Positions 39,328 to 48,254 are shown, numbered from the stretch's first letter. The stretch: DNA of 64,000 nt from Bartonella harrusi (GCF_024297065.1 NZ_CP101114.1:558001-622000); one strand, 5' to 3'. Made by a program: numbers and translations. Notes: generated from the letters alone by a model not told the origin.

Positions 39328-39548
39328 TCTGTCCAGCCATCAACTTCCACTAAAGATTGATCCATAAATAATTGCATAGATGTATCTGTTTTATCCATTT
39401 TTGCTACCAAGCGACACTGCCGGCGGCACTCTTCTGCAAAGTTTGGTTGGCGTGTATCTGGTACCCAAATTTGCATCAAGCGCAATCCTGCTTTCCTTTG
39501 TGCGTTACGATGTTTTTGAACGCGTTCATTGACGTGCATTGTAGCCAT
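39324..39548 (-). CDS. MazE-like antitoxin (DUF3018)
   Basis: The 74-residue protein has MHVNERVQKHRNAQRKAGLR and a C-terminal part rich in Asp, Glu and Gln that would wrap the toxin. ATG 39548 with GGAGG before it is chosen over the upstream in-frame start at 39608. It is the first gene of a two-gene module with the MazF-like toxin. Confidence 0.8.
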   Translation of the reverse strand: MATMHVNERVQKHRNAQRKAGLRLMQIWVPDTRQPNFAEECRRQCRLVAKMDKTDTSMQLFMDQSLVEVDGWTE

Positions 39549-39565
39549 AAGAAAACCTCCACTAT

Positions 39566-39606
39566 GTTTCATGTAACGTATAACACGAAAAAAAGTTACA
39601 TGAAAC
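39566..39606. promoter_or_regulatory. Inverted repeat upstream of the MazEF-like module
   Basis: Perfect 12-bp arms (GTTTCATGTAAC and GTTACATGAAAC) are separated by 17 bases, directly before the antitoxin start. This suits an autoregulatory operator. Confidence 0.5.
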
Positions 39607-39733
39607 AAAAATTTAATAATCTTCGCGGAAATGCCCCCGTTACATCGTAAAATATCATCCTTTAGAAGAGGAAAGAGATCAACCTTTTAAATCCAGCTCT
39701 GCCTTGTGTAGAGCTTTTTTTATGGAGAAACCT

Positions 39734-40396
39734 ATGAGAAAAATATCATCAGAAGGACTTGCACTTATTAAACAATGGGAGGGCTTGCGTCTACACGCCT
39801 ATAAAGATGCCATTGGTATATGGACCATTGGTTATGGGCATACAAACGCTGCTGGAAAACCCTTTGTTCATAAGGGCATGACAATCACTGAAGAACAAGC
39901 CGAAGAGTTTCTTTGCCGTGATTTGCAACAATTTGAGAACACTGTTGAACAAGCCGTTCAAGTTTCCTTAACAGACGAACAATTCGCAGCACTCGTCTCC
40001 TTTTGTTATAATGTAGGAACAGCAGCCTTTTGCAATTCGACACTGTTAAAAAAACTCAATCAAGGTGAATATGAAGCAGTGCCCTCTGAATTACAGAAAT
40101 GGACCAAAGCGGATGGAAAGCGCCTTCAAGGTCTCGTCCACCGGCGGACAGCAGAAGCAGGCTTATGGGCAAAAGGCGCTTATGTTTCCTCCAATTATCA
40201 ACCAGTAGAAACCAAACAGCCAATGGGGATTTTCAAAGCAGAAGCCCTTGCCCCCATCATTGGTTCTTTCTCAGGACTTGGAGGTTTGTTAGCGGGCAAT
40301 GGCCCTATCCAATGGGCATTGGCAACCATTATGGTTTTAGCCGCCTGTGCCGGTCTTTTCTGTGTCGCCAAACGCTTTCAGGAACACAAATTATGA
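39734..40396 (+). CDS. Phage endolysin, GH24 muramidase, with C-terminal membrane segment
   Basis: The 220-residue protein starts MRKISSEGLALIKQWEG and has the catalytic Glu-Asp-Thr pattern of T4-type lysozyme (KQWEGLRLHAYKDAIG, IWTIGYGHT). It cuts peptidoglycan at host lysis. The extra C-terminal segment (IQWALATIMVLAACAGLF) is a membrane helix not usual for soluble lysozymes. ATG 39734 is preferred to an upstream start. Its stop overlaps the next gene's ATG. Confidence 0.85.
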   Translation: MRKISSEGLALIKQWEGLRLHAYKDAIGIWTIGYGHTNAAGKPFVHKGMTITEEQAEEFLCRDLQQFENTVEQAVQVSLTDEQFAALVSFCYNVGTAAFCNSTLLKKLNQGEYEAVPSELQKWTKADGKRLQGLVHRRTAEAGLWAKGAYVSSNYQPVETKQPMGIFKAEALAPIIGSFSGLGGLLAGNGPIQWALATIMVLAACAGLFCVAKRFQEHKL

Positions 40397-40621
40397 TCTT
40401 ATGGATGAAAAAAAAATCTGATGCTAACAGGTGCGGCTTTAGCCGCTTTTTTTATGATTTTAGCAAAAGCTTTTGTTCTTGGCAAAAGAACTGAACAGCA
40501 AAAGCAAACAGAAAAGACTTTAAAGAGTGCGACAACACGGCTTGAGGTAGAAAATGAAATTAATCAAAAAAGTGATGCTGATGTGCGTACTGATCTCTCT
40601 CACTGGTTGCGCGACAAATAA
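40393..40621 (+). pseudogene. Rz-like inner-membrane spanin with A-run frameshift
   Basis: Starting at the ATG overlapping the endolysin stop, the frame reads MILWMKKK and then runs out of frame at nine A residues (40408-40416). The other frame continues LMLTGAALAAFFMILAKAF, then GKRTEQQKQTEKTL, a membrane anchor plus helix as in Rz. Dropping one A joins both into 75 residues. Slippage during transcription, sequencing error or a real mutation are all possible. Confidence 0.55.
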
Positions 40622-40760
40622 AGTTGCTTCTTCTTGTGTAGGGTGGTTGCCGATATATTTGGAGCGCCAAGATCTCAACGCCATCAGTTCAAACTTAGCA
40701 AGAGAGATCTTAAAGCATAACAAGCAGGGTGAATATTTATGTGGGTGGAAACATGGCTAG
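40554..40760 (+). CDS. Rz1-like outer-membrane lipoprotein spanin
   Basis: The 68-residue protein has a lipoprotein signal (MKLIKKVMLMCVLISLTGCA, lipobox LTGC) and starts inside the Rz-like frame in another reading frame, the classic embedded Rz/Rz1 order. GAGG precedes its ATG. It would link the outer membrane to Rz for the final lysis step. Confidence 0.65.
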   Translation: MKLIKKVMLMCVLISLTGCATNKVASSCVGWLPIYLERQDLNAISSNLAREILKHNKQGEYLCGWKHG

Positions 40761-40926
40761 AAAAAACACTAAAAAAAACACCGCGCTTACAGAAGCAGAA
40801 AAAGAAATGCTTCAAGAAATAATCATCACTTATCAAAATGTAAAAATGATGTCTCGTTTGATGAAGTGGATAGCCTTTTTTCTCTTTTTACTCATCCTTG
40901 ATTTTGCTCGGATTATGGAGCAATAG
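40753..40926 (+). CDS. Small phage membrane protein (possible holin-like)
   Basis: The 57-residue protein has a Lys-rich start (MARKNTKKNTALTEAEKEML) and one C-terminal membrane helix (LMKWIAFFLFLLILDFARI). It lies after the spanin genes, so a lysis role is plausible, but single-helix proteins of this type have no firm assignment. Confidence 0.5.
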   Translation: MARKNTKKNTALTEAEKEMLQEIIITYQNVKMMSRLMKWIAFFLFLLILDFARIMEQ

Positions 40927-40991
40927 ACAATGTCTTTGCCCATTTAAAACAATGGTTTTCAAAGAATTAGAATATTTCAGCTTTCCATATC

Positions 40992-41263
40992 TTATTTTCG
41001 AAAAAGATCAGCGTGTGTTTCTGTACGAACAAGGTGTAATTTGCTTTTTTCAATTCTATAAATCAGCAGCCAATCTGGTTCGATATGACTATCACGCAAC
41101 CCCGCCCACTTCCCTTTTAATGGGTGATCGCGATAACATTGTGGTAACGGCTTTTCTTCAATCAGCAGGCTTAATAATGCACGTAGTTTATTCATATTTT
41201 ACCGCGTTTTTCTGCTTTGTGTACGTCTCGCTTGAATTGCACTGAACGAACAGGCGTTAGCAT
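40992..41263 (-). pseudogene. YafQ-type toxin, frameshifted near its N terminus
   Basis: The frame from ATG 41263 reads MLTPVRSVQFKRDVHKAEKRGK and ends in a stop, while the next frame continues MNKLRALLSLLIEEKPLPQ, then DHPLKGKWAGLRDSHIEPDW and LIYRIEKSKLHLVRT, the YafQ core. One missing A in the AAAAT at about 41198 explains it. A shortened protein from ATG 41195 would lack the first helix. Antitoxin DinJ/RelB is upstream. Confidence 0.72.
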
Positions 41264-41264
41264 A

Positions 41265-41522
41265 TCAGATGCCCAAGTCTTTAAAAAGTGCTTCTGCGTT
41301 TTCGAATGTTTTACCTTTTCCTTCGTCTAGTTCCTTTATGGCTTTGCATGTGGTGCTATTGGGAACTTTGACATCAAAGGGTAAGCAACCTTCTTCAGCT
41401 ACACGCAAAAACGTCATGCGAATAAGATCTGATGCACTTAAACCCATACGCTCCAATGTGATCATTGCTTGTTTTTTCATATCACTAGAAATACGGGCGC
41501 GAACGACAGTATCGGCTTTCAT
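41265..41522 (-). CDS. DinJ/RelB-type antitoxin
   Basis: The 85-residue protein begins MKADTVVRARISSDMKKQA and has ribbon-helix-helix character (LERMGLSASDLIRMTFLRVA), as in RelB/DinJ antitoxins of YafQ toxins. ATG 41522 behind GGAG is preferred to the upstream 41555 start. It ends 1 base before the toxin ATG, so the module is toxin-second. Confidence 0.82.
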   Translation of the reverse strand: MKADTVVRARISSDMKKQAMITLERMGLSASDLIRMTFLRVAEEGCLPFDVKVPNSTTCKAIKELDEGKGKTFENAEALFKDLGI

Positions 41523-41553
41523 TGTGGTTTCTCCTTCATTAATCTTGTATTCC

Positions 41554-41567
41554 AATGTAGCTACATT
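41554..41567. promoter_or_regulatory. Operator-like palindrome of the DinJ/YafQ module
   Basis: AATGTAGCTACATT is a perfect 14-bp palindrome 31 bases upstream of the antitoxin ATG, followed by a half-site TGTAGC. RelB/DinJ proteins bind such sites to repress the operon. Confidence 0.5.
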
Positions 41568-41731
41568 GTAGCATTAAGTCAACTTTTCAGAAGTAGGGAT
41601 CCTTTGGATAGTTGATTTTTCTAAAAAAATATCCCGAAAAAAGGATCTTGATTTGCAATAACTAAGAAAAAATTCTGAATTTTTTTGCTAGAATCAGGGT
41701 GAATGTTCATTTGTTTCATAGGATTTTTTAG

Positions 41732-42123
41732 ATGATTACACCCTTTGGTAAAAGTTTACGCAAACTTCGCATTGATCACTCTGAACGTCTTTTAGATATG
41801 GCAGAGAGATTAGACATCTCTGTCCCATTTTTATCTTCTGTAGAAATTGGCAAAAATCTGTACCGGTTGGCATGGAAGAAAAGATCATAGAGCTTTATGC
41901 TTTAGATCAAGAGGCAGCCGCCCGTTTAAGGAGAGAATCAGATGCTTGTCGCAGCAGTTTTACCATCAAGTCGTCTGATCCCTTGTGTCGTGAAACCGTT
42001 GGCATGTTTACGAGACTTTTAAAGGTTTTTTCACAACAGGATTTAGAATCCTTCAAAGGAATATTAGAAGCGATTAGAGAAGAGAAAAACCAAAAAAATG
42101 CTCGTGTTGCGGAGGAGTATTAG
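41732..42123 (+). pseudogene. XRE-family regulator, one-base frameshift
   Basis: The gene starts MITPFGKSLRKLRIDHSERL and shows a helix-turn-helix (LLDMAERLDISVPFLSSVEIG), then goes out of frame in a run of five A residues at 41853-41857. The next frame resumes MEEKIIELYALDQEAAARL and runs to 42123. The expected total is one base longer, so one A has been lost. Such small XRE proteins often act as antitoxins or phage regulators. Confidence 0.65.
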
Positions 42124-42212
42124 AAAACCCTATTCCCGCACCTTTATTCATGTATCCCGCACCTTAAAAAACGTATGGAAAATCAATCAGTTATTTATGG
42201 TTAAAGATTGAA

Positions 42213-42303
42213 TGGCGGAGAGGAAGAGATTCGAACTCTCGAGAGCCTTTTGAGCCCTACTCCCTTAGCAGGGGAGCGCCTTCGACCACTCGGCCACCTC
42301 TCC
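42213..42303 (-). tRNA. tRNA-Ser (GCT)
   Basis: Read on the minus strand the 91-base gene folds with acceptor GGAGAGG/CCTCTCC, anticodon loop CTGCTAA (anticodon GCT, serine AGC/AGU), a long variable arm and an encoded CCA. It marks the right edge of the prophage relic, a usual integration position. Confidence 0.93.
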
Positions 42304-42617
42304 AAAGCCGTGCATAAATGGTATCGACAGAAAGTTCAAGACATTTTCGATTTTTTTCAAAAATATCTAAGATTTTTTTATTGACCTAAGAAGATAAAAA
42401 GTTAGTAGAATAAAATTAATAGAATAAAAATTGTGCCTTTTTTACCACATTCCCCTGAATAGTATATGAATATCTTGAAAAAGGTGTTTTCATATTTGTA
42501 TCTTTTTAAAAGATCAGTATAGCTAAAATATAGGTATTGCGTATTTTTTGCCTTTAACGAGTTGAGCAAATAATATTCCCTAACGAAGATTAAACTACCT
42601 TTCATCGGAGATCCATT
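42304..42617. other. Upstream region of the porin gene
   Basis: About 310 AT-rich bases hold the likely porin promoter and its CGGAGA ribosome-binding site (about 42605-42610). No other gene is supported. Confidence 0.5.
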
Positions 42618-43832
42618 ATGAAGATTAAACCCCTCTTTTTAAGTTCTACAGCGGCTTTTTTAGCAATTTCTGGAGCACAAGCGGCTCCACAAGCGATTGC
42701 AGAACCAGAGCCTGTAGAATATATTCGTGTTTGCGATGCATATGGTAAGGGGTATTTCTATATCCCTGGAACAGAGACTTGCATGCGTTTGTCAGGAAAT
42801 GTTCGCGCTGATTTTAAAGGCGGTGATAATATAGAGGCAATAACTGACTCTCAGTTATCTAATAAAAAGAATACCTATGGTGCATCCTCACGGTTAACTC
42901 TTGTTTTTCAATCCGCTTCGGAAACAGAGTTAGGAACACTTCGTTCCTATGCACGTATCTTCTCGAACTGGAGCAATGGCAAAGACAGTGCTGGTGCAAA
43001 GCTCTCAGCCGCTTATATTGAACTTGGTGGTTTTCGCGTAGGTCTTGATGATACAATTTTTAATAGTTGGACTGGTGGCTATGGGAACGTTTTTAACGAT
43101 GATAGCATCGCACCAGCAGGCGTTACACGCACCAATTTCATTTCTTATACCTTCAGTGGTGATAGTGGATTTTCTGCTATTATCGGAGCTGAACTGGGTA
43201 ATGCTGATGCTCCTTACATTGATGCTAAGCATCCCGGATATAATGTATACTATTATATAGATAACGATGATAAAATTGCTGTCGTTGCTACAGATAAATT
43301 TCCAAGTAAACAAATAAAAAAATACACTCCTAATATAGTTTTGGGTATGAAATTTATGCAAAAATGGGGTGGTTTTTCAACAGTTGCAGCGTACGATGCT
43401 TATTATAAAAAGTGGGCTGCTAAAGTGCGCATGGATTTTAATGTCAACGATCGGTTAAATCTATGGGTAATGGGTGGCTATAAGAACAATGTTGATTACT
43501 ACACAGTAGATGAAAATGTACTGTCACGGCAAAACACAACAATCTATGCAAACTGGGGTGGAAAATGGGCTGCTTGGGCTGGTGCAACTTATAAACTTAC
43601 TCCAAAAGCAAATTTGAACGCTCAGGTTTCCTATAGTGCTGTAAAAACCTTTGCAACTTCTGTAAATATTGCCTACACGCTGGTTCCAGGATTCGTAATT
43701 ACACCTGAACTAACTTATGTTTCTTGGAATGATGATCGCACTCACAAAAGCGCAAATGGTGATACATATACACATGCTCTGAAAGGAAAAAGCGCTTTGC
43801 AGGGGATGATCCGTTTCCAGCGTTCATTTTAA
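42618..43832 (+). CDS. Porin, Omp2b/Omp43 type
   Basis: The 404-residue protein has a signal peptide (MKIKPLFLSSTAAFLAISGA, cleavage near AQA) and the alphaproteobacterial porin start EPVEYIRVCDAYGKGYFYIPG with the cysteine pair. It ends in an aromatic residue (RFQRSF), as outer-membrane beta barrels do. It forms a trimeric pore for small solutes. Bartonella porins of this group (Omp43) are surface-exposed and immunogenic. Confidence 0.9.
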   Translation: MKIKPLFLSSTAAFLAISGAQAAPQAIAEPEPVEYIRVCDAYGKGYFYIPGTETCMRLSGNVRADFKGGDNIEAITDSQLSNKKNTYGASSRLTLVFQSASETELGTLRSYARIFSNWSNGKDSAGAKLSAAYIELGGFRVGLDDTIFNSWTGGYGNVFNDDSIAPAGVTRTNFISYTFSGDSGFSAIIGAELGNADAPYIDAKHPGYNVYYYIDNDDKIAVVATDKFPSKQIKKYTPNIVLGMKFMQKWGGFSTVAAYDAYYKKWAAKVRMDFNVNDRLNLWVMGGYKNNVDYYTVDENVLSRQNTTIYANWGGKWAAWAGATYKLTPKANLNAQVSYSAVKTFATSVNIAYTLVPGFVITPELTYVSWNDDRTHKSANGDTYTHALKGKSALQGMIRFQRSF

Positions 43833-43852
43833 TTCTCTTGGATTATCTTTCT

Positions 43853-43882
43853 AAAAACTGGCAACATATGTTGCCAGTTTTT
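43853..43882 (+). terminator. Strong intrinsic terminator of the porin gene
   Basis: A perfect 13-bp stem (AAAAACTGGCAAC and its complement) with loop ATAT and a T-rich tail lies 20 bases past the porin stop. Confidence 0.9.
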
Positions 43883-44600
43883 AATTTTTAAAGCTCCCCA
43901 TAATACTCACAATACTCTCTCTAATAAAAACATTTTCCTTTATGAAAATATTCCTAGCAAGGAGAATAGATGAGTGATGATGCCCTCATAGATCTTGTAT
44001 AATAATTCCAATACTGTAGATTTTGATTCAAAATAACTTTTTGTAAAATTTATCTAGATATCCTCAAAATTAATTAAAAACAAACGAGATATATGTTTAA
44101 ATTGTCAAACAGTGAATCGTAGAAATATTCTTATTAAAAAGAACAGAAATAAATAGAGAAATTCTTTATAAGATGTATATATTTTTTTGTTTGGATATGT
44201 TAAAAATATTCGTTTAATAATAATAATGATCTCTTGTTTTTAAAACTCTAAAAATATTACGTCTATATCCTTCACACTGTATAATTCATACTTTTTTCTT
44301 CTTTTAAGTATTGTTAGATACTATTTGCATGCCATGAATACGAAACTATAATTTATGCTTTTAGCATAAAAAAATATGAGCTTCTGTTTAGCAGATTCCA
44401 ATGTTGGCTAATAATTTTTGCATCAAAACGATTCATAAAAGGCTTATTACTCCTTTTAAAAACGTTCTTTATCCACACATCACTTTCACTTATGATATAC
44501 AATTAGAGATCATCACATATGTTATATAACGCTTAATGATAAGGCGATAGTATGTAATACTCCAAAGATTCCTTTATGTTATGGCAATTTAACAAATAGG
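43883..44600. other. AT-rich non-coding region
   Basis: About 720 bases between the porin terminator and the porin fragment. Stops crowd all frames and I see no RNA gene or repeat of note. Confidence 0.5.
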
Positions 44601-44710
44601 CTAATAAAAAGATATACCCCTAATATAGTTTTGAGTATGAAATTTATGCAAAAATGGGGTGGTTTTTCAACAGTTTCAGCGTACGATGCTTATTATAAAA
44701 AGTGGGCTGC
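44601..44710 (+). pseudogene. Porin gene fragment (partial duplication)
   Basis: These 110 bases match porin bases 43311-43420 at an offset of exactly 1290, with about seven mismatches and no gap. The frame MKFMQKWGGFSTVSAYDAYY is kept. The match ends sharply at 44710. It looks like the remains of a second porin copy or a recombination by-product. Confidence 0.85.
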
Positions 44711-45266
44711 CCAAGCAAATTAATAATGCATATTTTGGGTAAACTTCCTGCCGATATATTTTTCAACAAAACTTTAAAAAATTTAGCATTGCAAAGCATT
44801 GGAACATCACATTGTCTTGTATTCGAAAGATTCTCTCTATCGCCTCTCTTAACAACGGGTCTCTCCTCTTTCAAACAAAATACACCGAGATTTTTTCTTA
44901 AACTCAATAAAACAATTTTTAAAAATAATTTTAATTTTATTGTATGATAAAAATCCCCTATAATGCATACTTTTGAGATTAAACTGTATCAATATTTTTT
45001 GCAAAATGCGTTAATATAGAATTCTAACCTCAATAATAGCCTAAACAAAACTTGAAAGACAATACCTGCGTTTTCTATGCGTTCGTTAGAATAAAATATT
45101 TTCCTATTTGCTCGTTATTTAAAAATCGTTAGCTGTTATTTGATGACTAAAATCTACTAGCAAATACAAACGCTCTATAACATAAAAACGACACCGCCTT
45201 TAACCTAAACTATAATAATAACTAGGAGAGTCTTTCTATAATCCCTAATCCCTCAGAATTTTATTT
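44711..45266. other. AT-rich non-coding region
   Basis: About 550 bases between the porin fragment and the dehydrogenase/CinA-like gene. Open frames here are short and have no ribosome-binding site or recognisable sequence. Confidence 0.5.
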
Positions 45267-47438
45267 TTAAGTTTCTGTTTGCAAATATCTTTTTAAAACT
45301 AACCAAGCTGCATATTCCTGTAAGACGACACCTAACAGTGGTCGCGTATAGGGAAACGTAATATGATCATCACTAAACCCGTCAATTCGTACAGTCATAG
45401 TCGCATGTCCAAGACTTTCTTTTTGGTTTTCTAATACTTCTAAAGAAGGCGATAAGCTAACCTTAACCTCAAGCTGTGGAAGATCTTTCGCATTTTTTTC
45501 CGTTGGTTGAAAATATTTTAAAAGCATCGGATCATTTGCTAGCCAATACACTTCCGTATGCATCGCTAATTGTTGGTAAGCAGTGGTAATTTCTGCACCA
45601 ACCAAGTAAGGACGAAAATGATCTTCAAATTCTTCGATTAAATGCTGTGCTAAGGGTGTTGATGAATTACCAATCAATTGCACAAGAACATAAGGACTTT
45701 TCCATAAAAAATGCCTCTCAAACGGTTCATTGGCAAAATGACTATCAACCCAATGCGCAATGGTACTCTCATCAATTCCAATCAAAGTCCACGCATATTG
45801 AGCACGCGATACAGTAGAATACCTCTGCTCACCGTGTTCTAAATAATGTTCTAACAGCGAAAGAGCCTGTGTGGGTGGACCAGGCAAGACCACAAGAGAA
45901 CTCCCACTACAGGAGAGATAAAAACCAGGCGCTGTCCCCGTAGGGTTATCAAGAACTTTTGCCGTCTCAGGAAACAATGCCTGACGGGCATTATTGGTAT
46001 CCGGCGCAATCCCTAACCGTTGCAATTGATTTTTTATTGTTTGCCATACCACTTCATGATGGACTAAGGGCTTTTGCACAGCTTGTGCAATCGCATCACG
46101 GGTTTTATCATCAGACGTTGGTCCTAATCCTCCACTGATAATGATGAGGTTTTCTTGTCCAAGACAAGCAATCACTGTCTCACTGATTTGCTGTAATTGA
46201 TCAGCACAAACAAAATGGCGTGTAACTTGGATGTTTCTCTTGTTCAGGCTTTGACTCAAATCCTGCAAATTTGTATTCAAATACTGTCCGGAAAGAAGTT
46301 CATCACCGACCGTAATAATCGCTGCTCGACAAATAGGGACAGGATTTACAAGAGAATTAACAACAGCTTCAGCCATTTGACGTGTGGTGGCTAAACCTCC
46401 TAAGTCATAGGTCACCGTTTTTCCAGCACGAATAACATGATCAACACTCTCCGACAATTGTTGCGCCGCCTCTTTAAAACCTAAATGATCCAAGAGTAAA
46501 GCTGTGGTATAGAGCATAGCAGAAGGATTTGCTTTATTCTGTCCAGCAATGCGCGGTGCACTGCCATGAACAGGTTCAAAATAAGCAATCTCACTTCCCA
46601 CATTTGCACTAGGAGCCAATCCCAATCCACCCATTACTCCAGCACCAAGATCAGAGAGAATATCACCAAACATATTTTCAGCAACAATCACACCAAACTG
46701 TTCTGGTTTTGTTGCAATCCATAAAGCAACCGCATCAACATTGTGAATATCTGCTTCAATCTCCGGATAATTTTGAGCAACTTTCTCAAAAATTTCTTGA
46801 GCAAATTGACCACTTTCTCGCATAACATTTGGCTTATCAGCAAAAGTAACCCGTTTAAAACCATGTTTGCGTGCATAAGAAAAAGCATATTCAAAGATCC
46901 GCTCTAAACCAAAGCGTGTCTGCAACCGTACTGTCCATGCAGCATCTTCAAGGCCATATCTTTCTAGATTGGGATGTTTTAACCACGTTTCTGTTTCAGG
47001 AGATATACCGCGAAAATCAAGTCCCCCCGCATAGAGACCCTCGCTATTCTCTCTGATAACACAAAAATGAAAAGGCTTTCTTGGACCAATAATGTATCTT
47101 ATAGGACGTATATTGGCAAACAAGTCTAACTTTTGGCGAAGTTGAATGACAGGTGAAACATAGGTCCGTTGCCTTTCTTTTAAATGTGGCGCAAGTTCCT
47201 TTAAAGCAGCTTCTTTCCCTTTACTGGTCACAGCACCAAGTAAAACAGCATCGCTTTCAGCAATTTTTTGCCAAGTCGCTTGAGGAACAGGATCCCCTTC
47301 TTGTTTCCAACATTCCCACCCAATATCTCCATAGGTTAATTCAATTGGTAATTTCAATTGCTCTAAAATCACCAGTGCACTATCACAAACTTCTGGTCCT
47401 ATTCCATCACCAGGTAATACAAGAACTTTCTTTTTCAT
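45267..47438 (-). CDS. Isopropylmalate/isocitrate dehydrogenase-CinA-like fusion protein
   Basis: The 723-residue protein joins two normally separate enzymes. Residues 1-360 are an IDH/IPMDH-type dehydrogenase (PGDGIGPEV, DLFANIRPIRYI, ENMFGDILSDLGAGVMGGLG). After a short linker, residues 374-550 are a CinA/MoaB-like domain (AIITVGDELLSGQYLNTNL, IISGGLGPTSDD), followed by a CinA-like middle part. The dehydrogenase substrate is not certain: 3-isopropylmalate, isocitrate or a tartrate-like acid. Its start overlaps the stop of an upstream hydrolase fragment in ATGA. Confidence 0.82.
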   Translation of the reverse strand: MKKKVLVLPGDGIGPEVCDSALVILEQLKLPIELTYGDIGWECWKQEGDPVPQATWQKIAESDAVLLGAVTSKGKEAALKELAPHLKERQRTYVSPVIQLRQKLDLFANIRPIRYIIGPRKPFHFCVIRENSEGLYAGGLDFRGISPETETWLKHPNLERYGLEDAAWTVRLQTRFGLERIFEYAFSYARKHGFKRVTFADKPNVMRESGQFAQEIFEKVAQNYPEIEADIHNVDAVALWIATKPEQFGVIVAENMFGDILSDLGAGVMGGLGLAPSANVGSEIAYFEPVHGSAPRIAGQNKANPSAMLYTTALLLDHLGFKEAAQQLSESVDHVIRAGKTVTYDLGGLATTRQMAEAVVNSLVNPVPICRAAIITVGDELLSGQYLNTNLQDLSQSLNKRNIQVTRHFVCADQLQQISETVIACLGQENLIIISGGLGPTSDDKTRDAIAQAVQKPLVHHEVVWQTIKNQLQRLGIAPDTNNARQALFPETAKVLDNPTGTAPGFYLSCSGSSLVVLPGPPTQALSLLEHYLEHGEQRYSTVSRAQYAWTLIGIDESTIAHWVDSHFANEPFERHFLWKSPYVLVQLIGNSSTPLAQHLIEEFEDHFRPYLVGAEITTAYQQLAMHTEVYWLANDPMLLKYFQPTEKNAKDLPQLEVKVSLSPSLEVLENQKESLGHATMTVRIDGFSDDHITFPYTRPLLGVVLQEYAAWLVLKRYLQTET

Positions 47439-47643
47439 AATCCATCAATCCATTCAGAAAGAATTTTATTCGTCATAACAGGATTATCATCCCATAACCG
47501 CATACCTGCACCAGAGATAATCTTATACTCATGATTTATAGCATGGCTTCTCGTTTGGTTGCCTATAGTTGCAAGTTGCGACTTTTCACCTACTAAAGCT
47601 AAAAACTTGCCAGTATACTTGATAATTTCATCCCTAGCATCCA
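47435..47643 (-). pseudogene. Alpha/beta-hydrolase C-terminal fragment
   Basis: Starting at an internal Met (about 47643) the 69-residue frame has LALVGEKSQLATIGNQT and KIISGAGMRLWDDNPVMTNK, then LSEWIDGL, which resembles the last strand and helix of an alpha/beta hydrolase. The nucleophile part is missing. The frame is open further up to 47866 but that sequence is not hydrolase-like. It ends in ATGA with the fusion gene, so the two were probably once one operon. Confidence 0.45.
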
Positions 47644-47994
47644 TTTTTAAGAAGGTCCTTTGAGAGCCTTTGAAAAAATGAAAATCCTTTGAAAATGAGG
47701 TCATTTTTACAAAATATGATGCAAATGATACAAAATTTGTTGGTCTCTGCATGCATATCTTACAGATTTTAGATATCAAATAAGGGGATTGCTGGAAGAG
47801 ATGTATCATCTTAAATTGTGATTCTGGGCAGAGCAAGGTAAGAATCATAAAAGCGGTTCTAAACACCTCTTAAAGCTTCTCTGAGAACCGCTTAAAAGCT
47901 CTGTGAAAAAAATGAATTGCTGCAAAACCCAGTGTCAAATTATGCAAAACCTAGTGGCAAGCTACAACAAGCTACAGTTTTGATAAAAATAATA

Positions 47995-48069
47995 TGGCTC
48001 CCCGGGCCGGATTCGAACCAGCGACCAACCGGTTAACAGCCGGTTGCTCTACCGCTGAGCTACCGAGGA
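47995..48069 (-). tRNA. tRNA-Asn (GTT)
   Basis: On the minus strand the 75-base gene has acceptor TCCTCGG/CCGGGGA with one G-T pair, anticodon arm AACCGG-CTGTTAA-CCGGTT (anticodon GTT), T loop TTCGAAT and encoded CCA. Confidence 0.93.
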
Positions 48070-48254
48070 ACAGTGCATCATTGCTCATCTGTAAAGGCTA
48101 TAGCAAAGCAATACTGATTTGCAAAGGATAAAATTATTTTTTTTAAAAAAAATGTTATAAATTGCAGAAAAAGAGGAAAAAACAACAGAGAAAATTTCTA
48201 CACCTTGACGGATGCATTGCCTTCCCTTATTGACATGAATGTGTTTATCGATGA

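Noticed and set aside
47866..48100. Inverted repeat near 47850-47890 (AAGCGGTTCT and AGAACCGCTT)
   Set aside because: The arms pair but the loop is long and no T run follows, so it is not called as a terminator.
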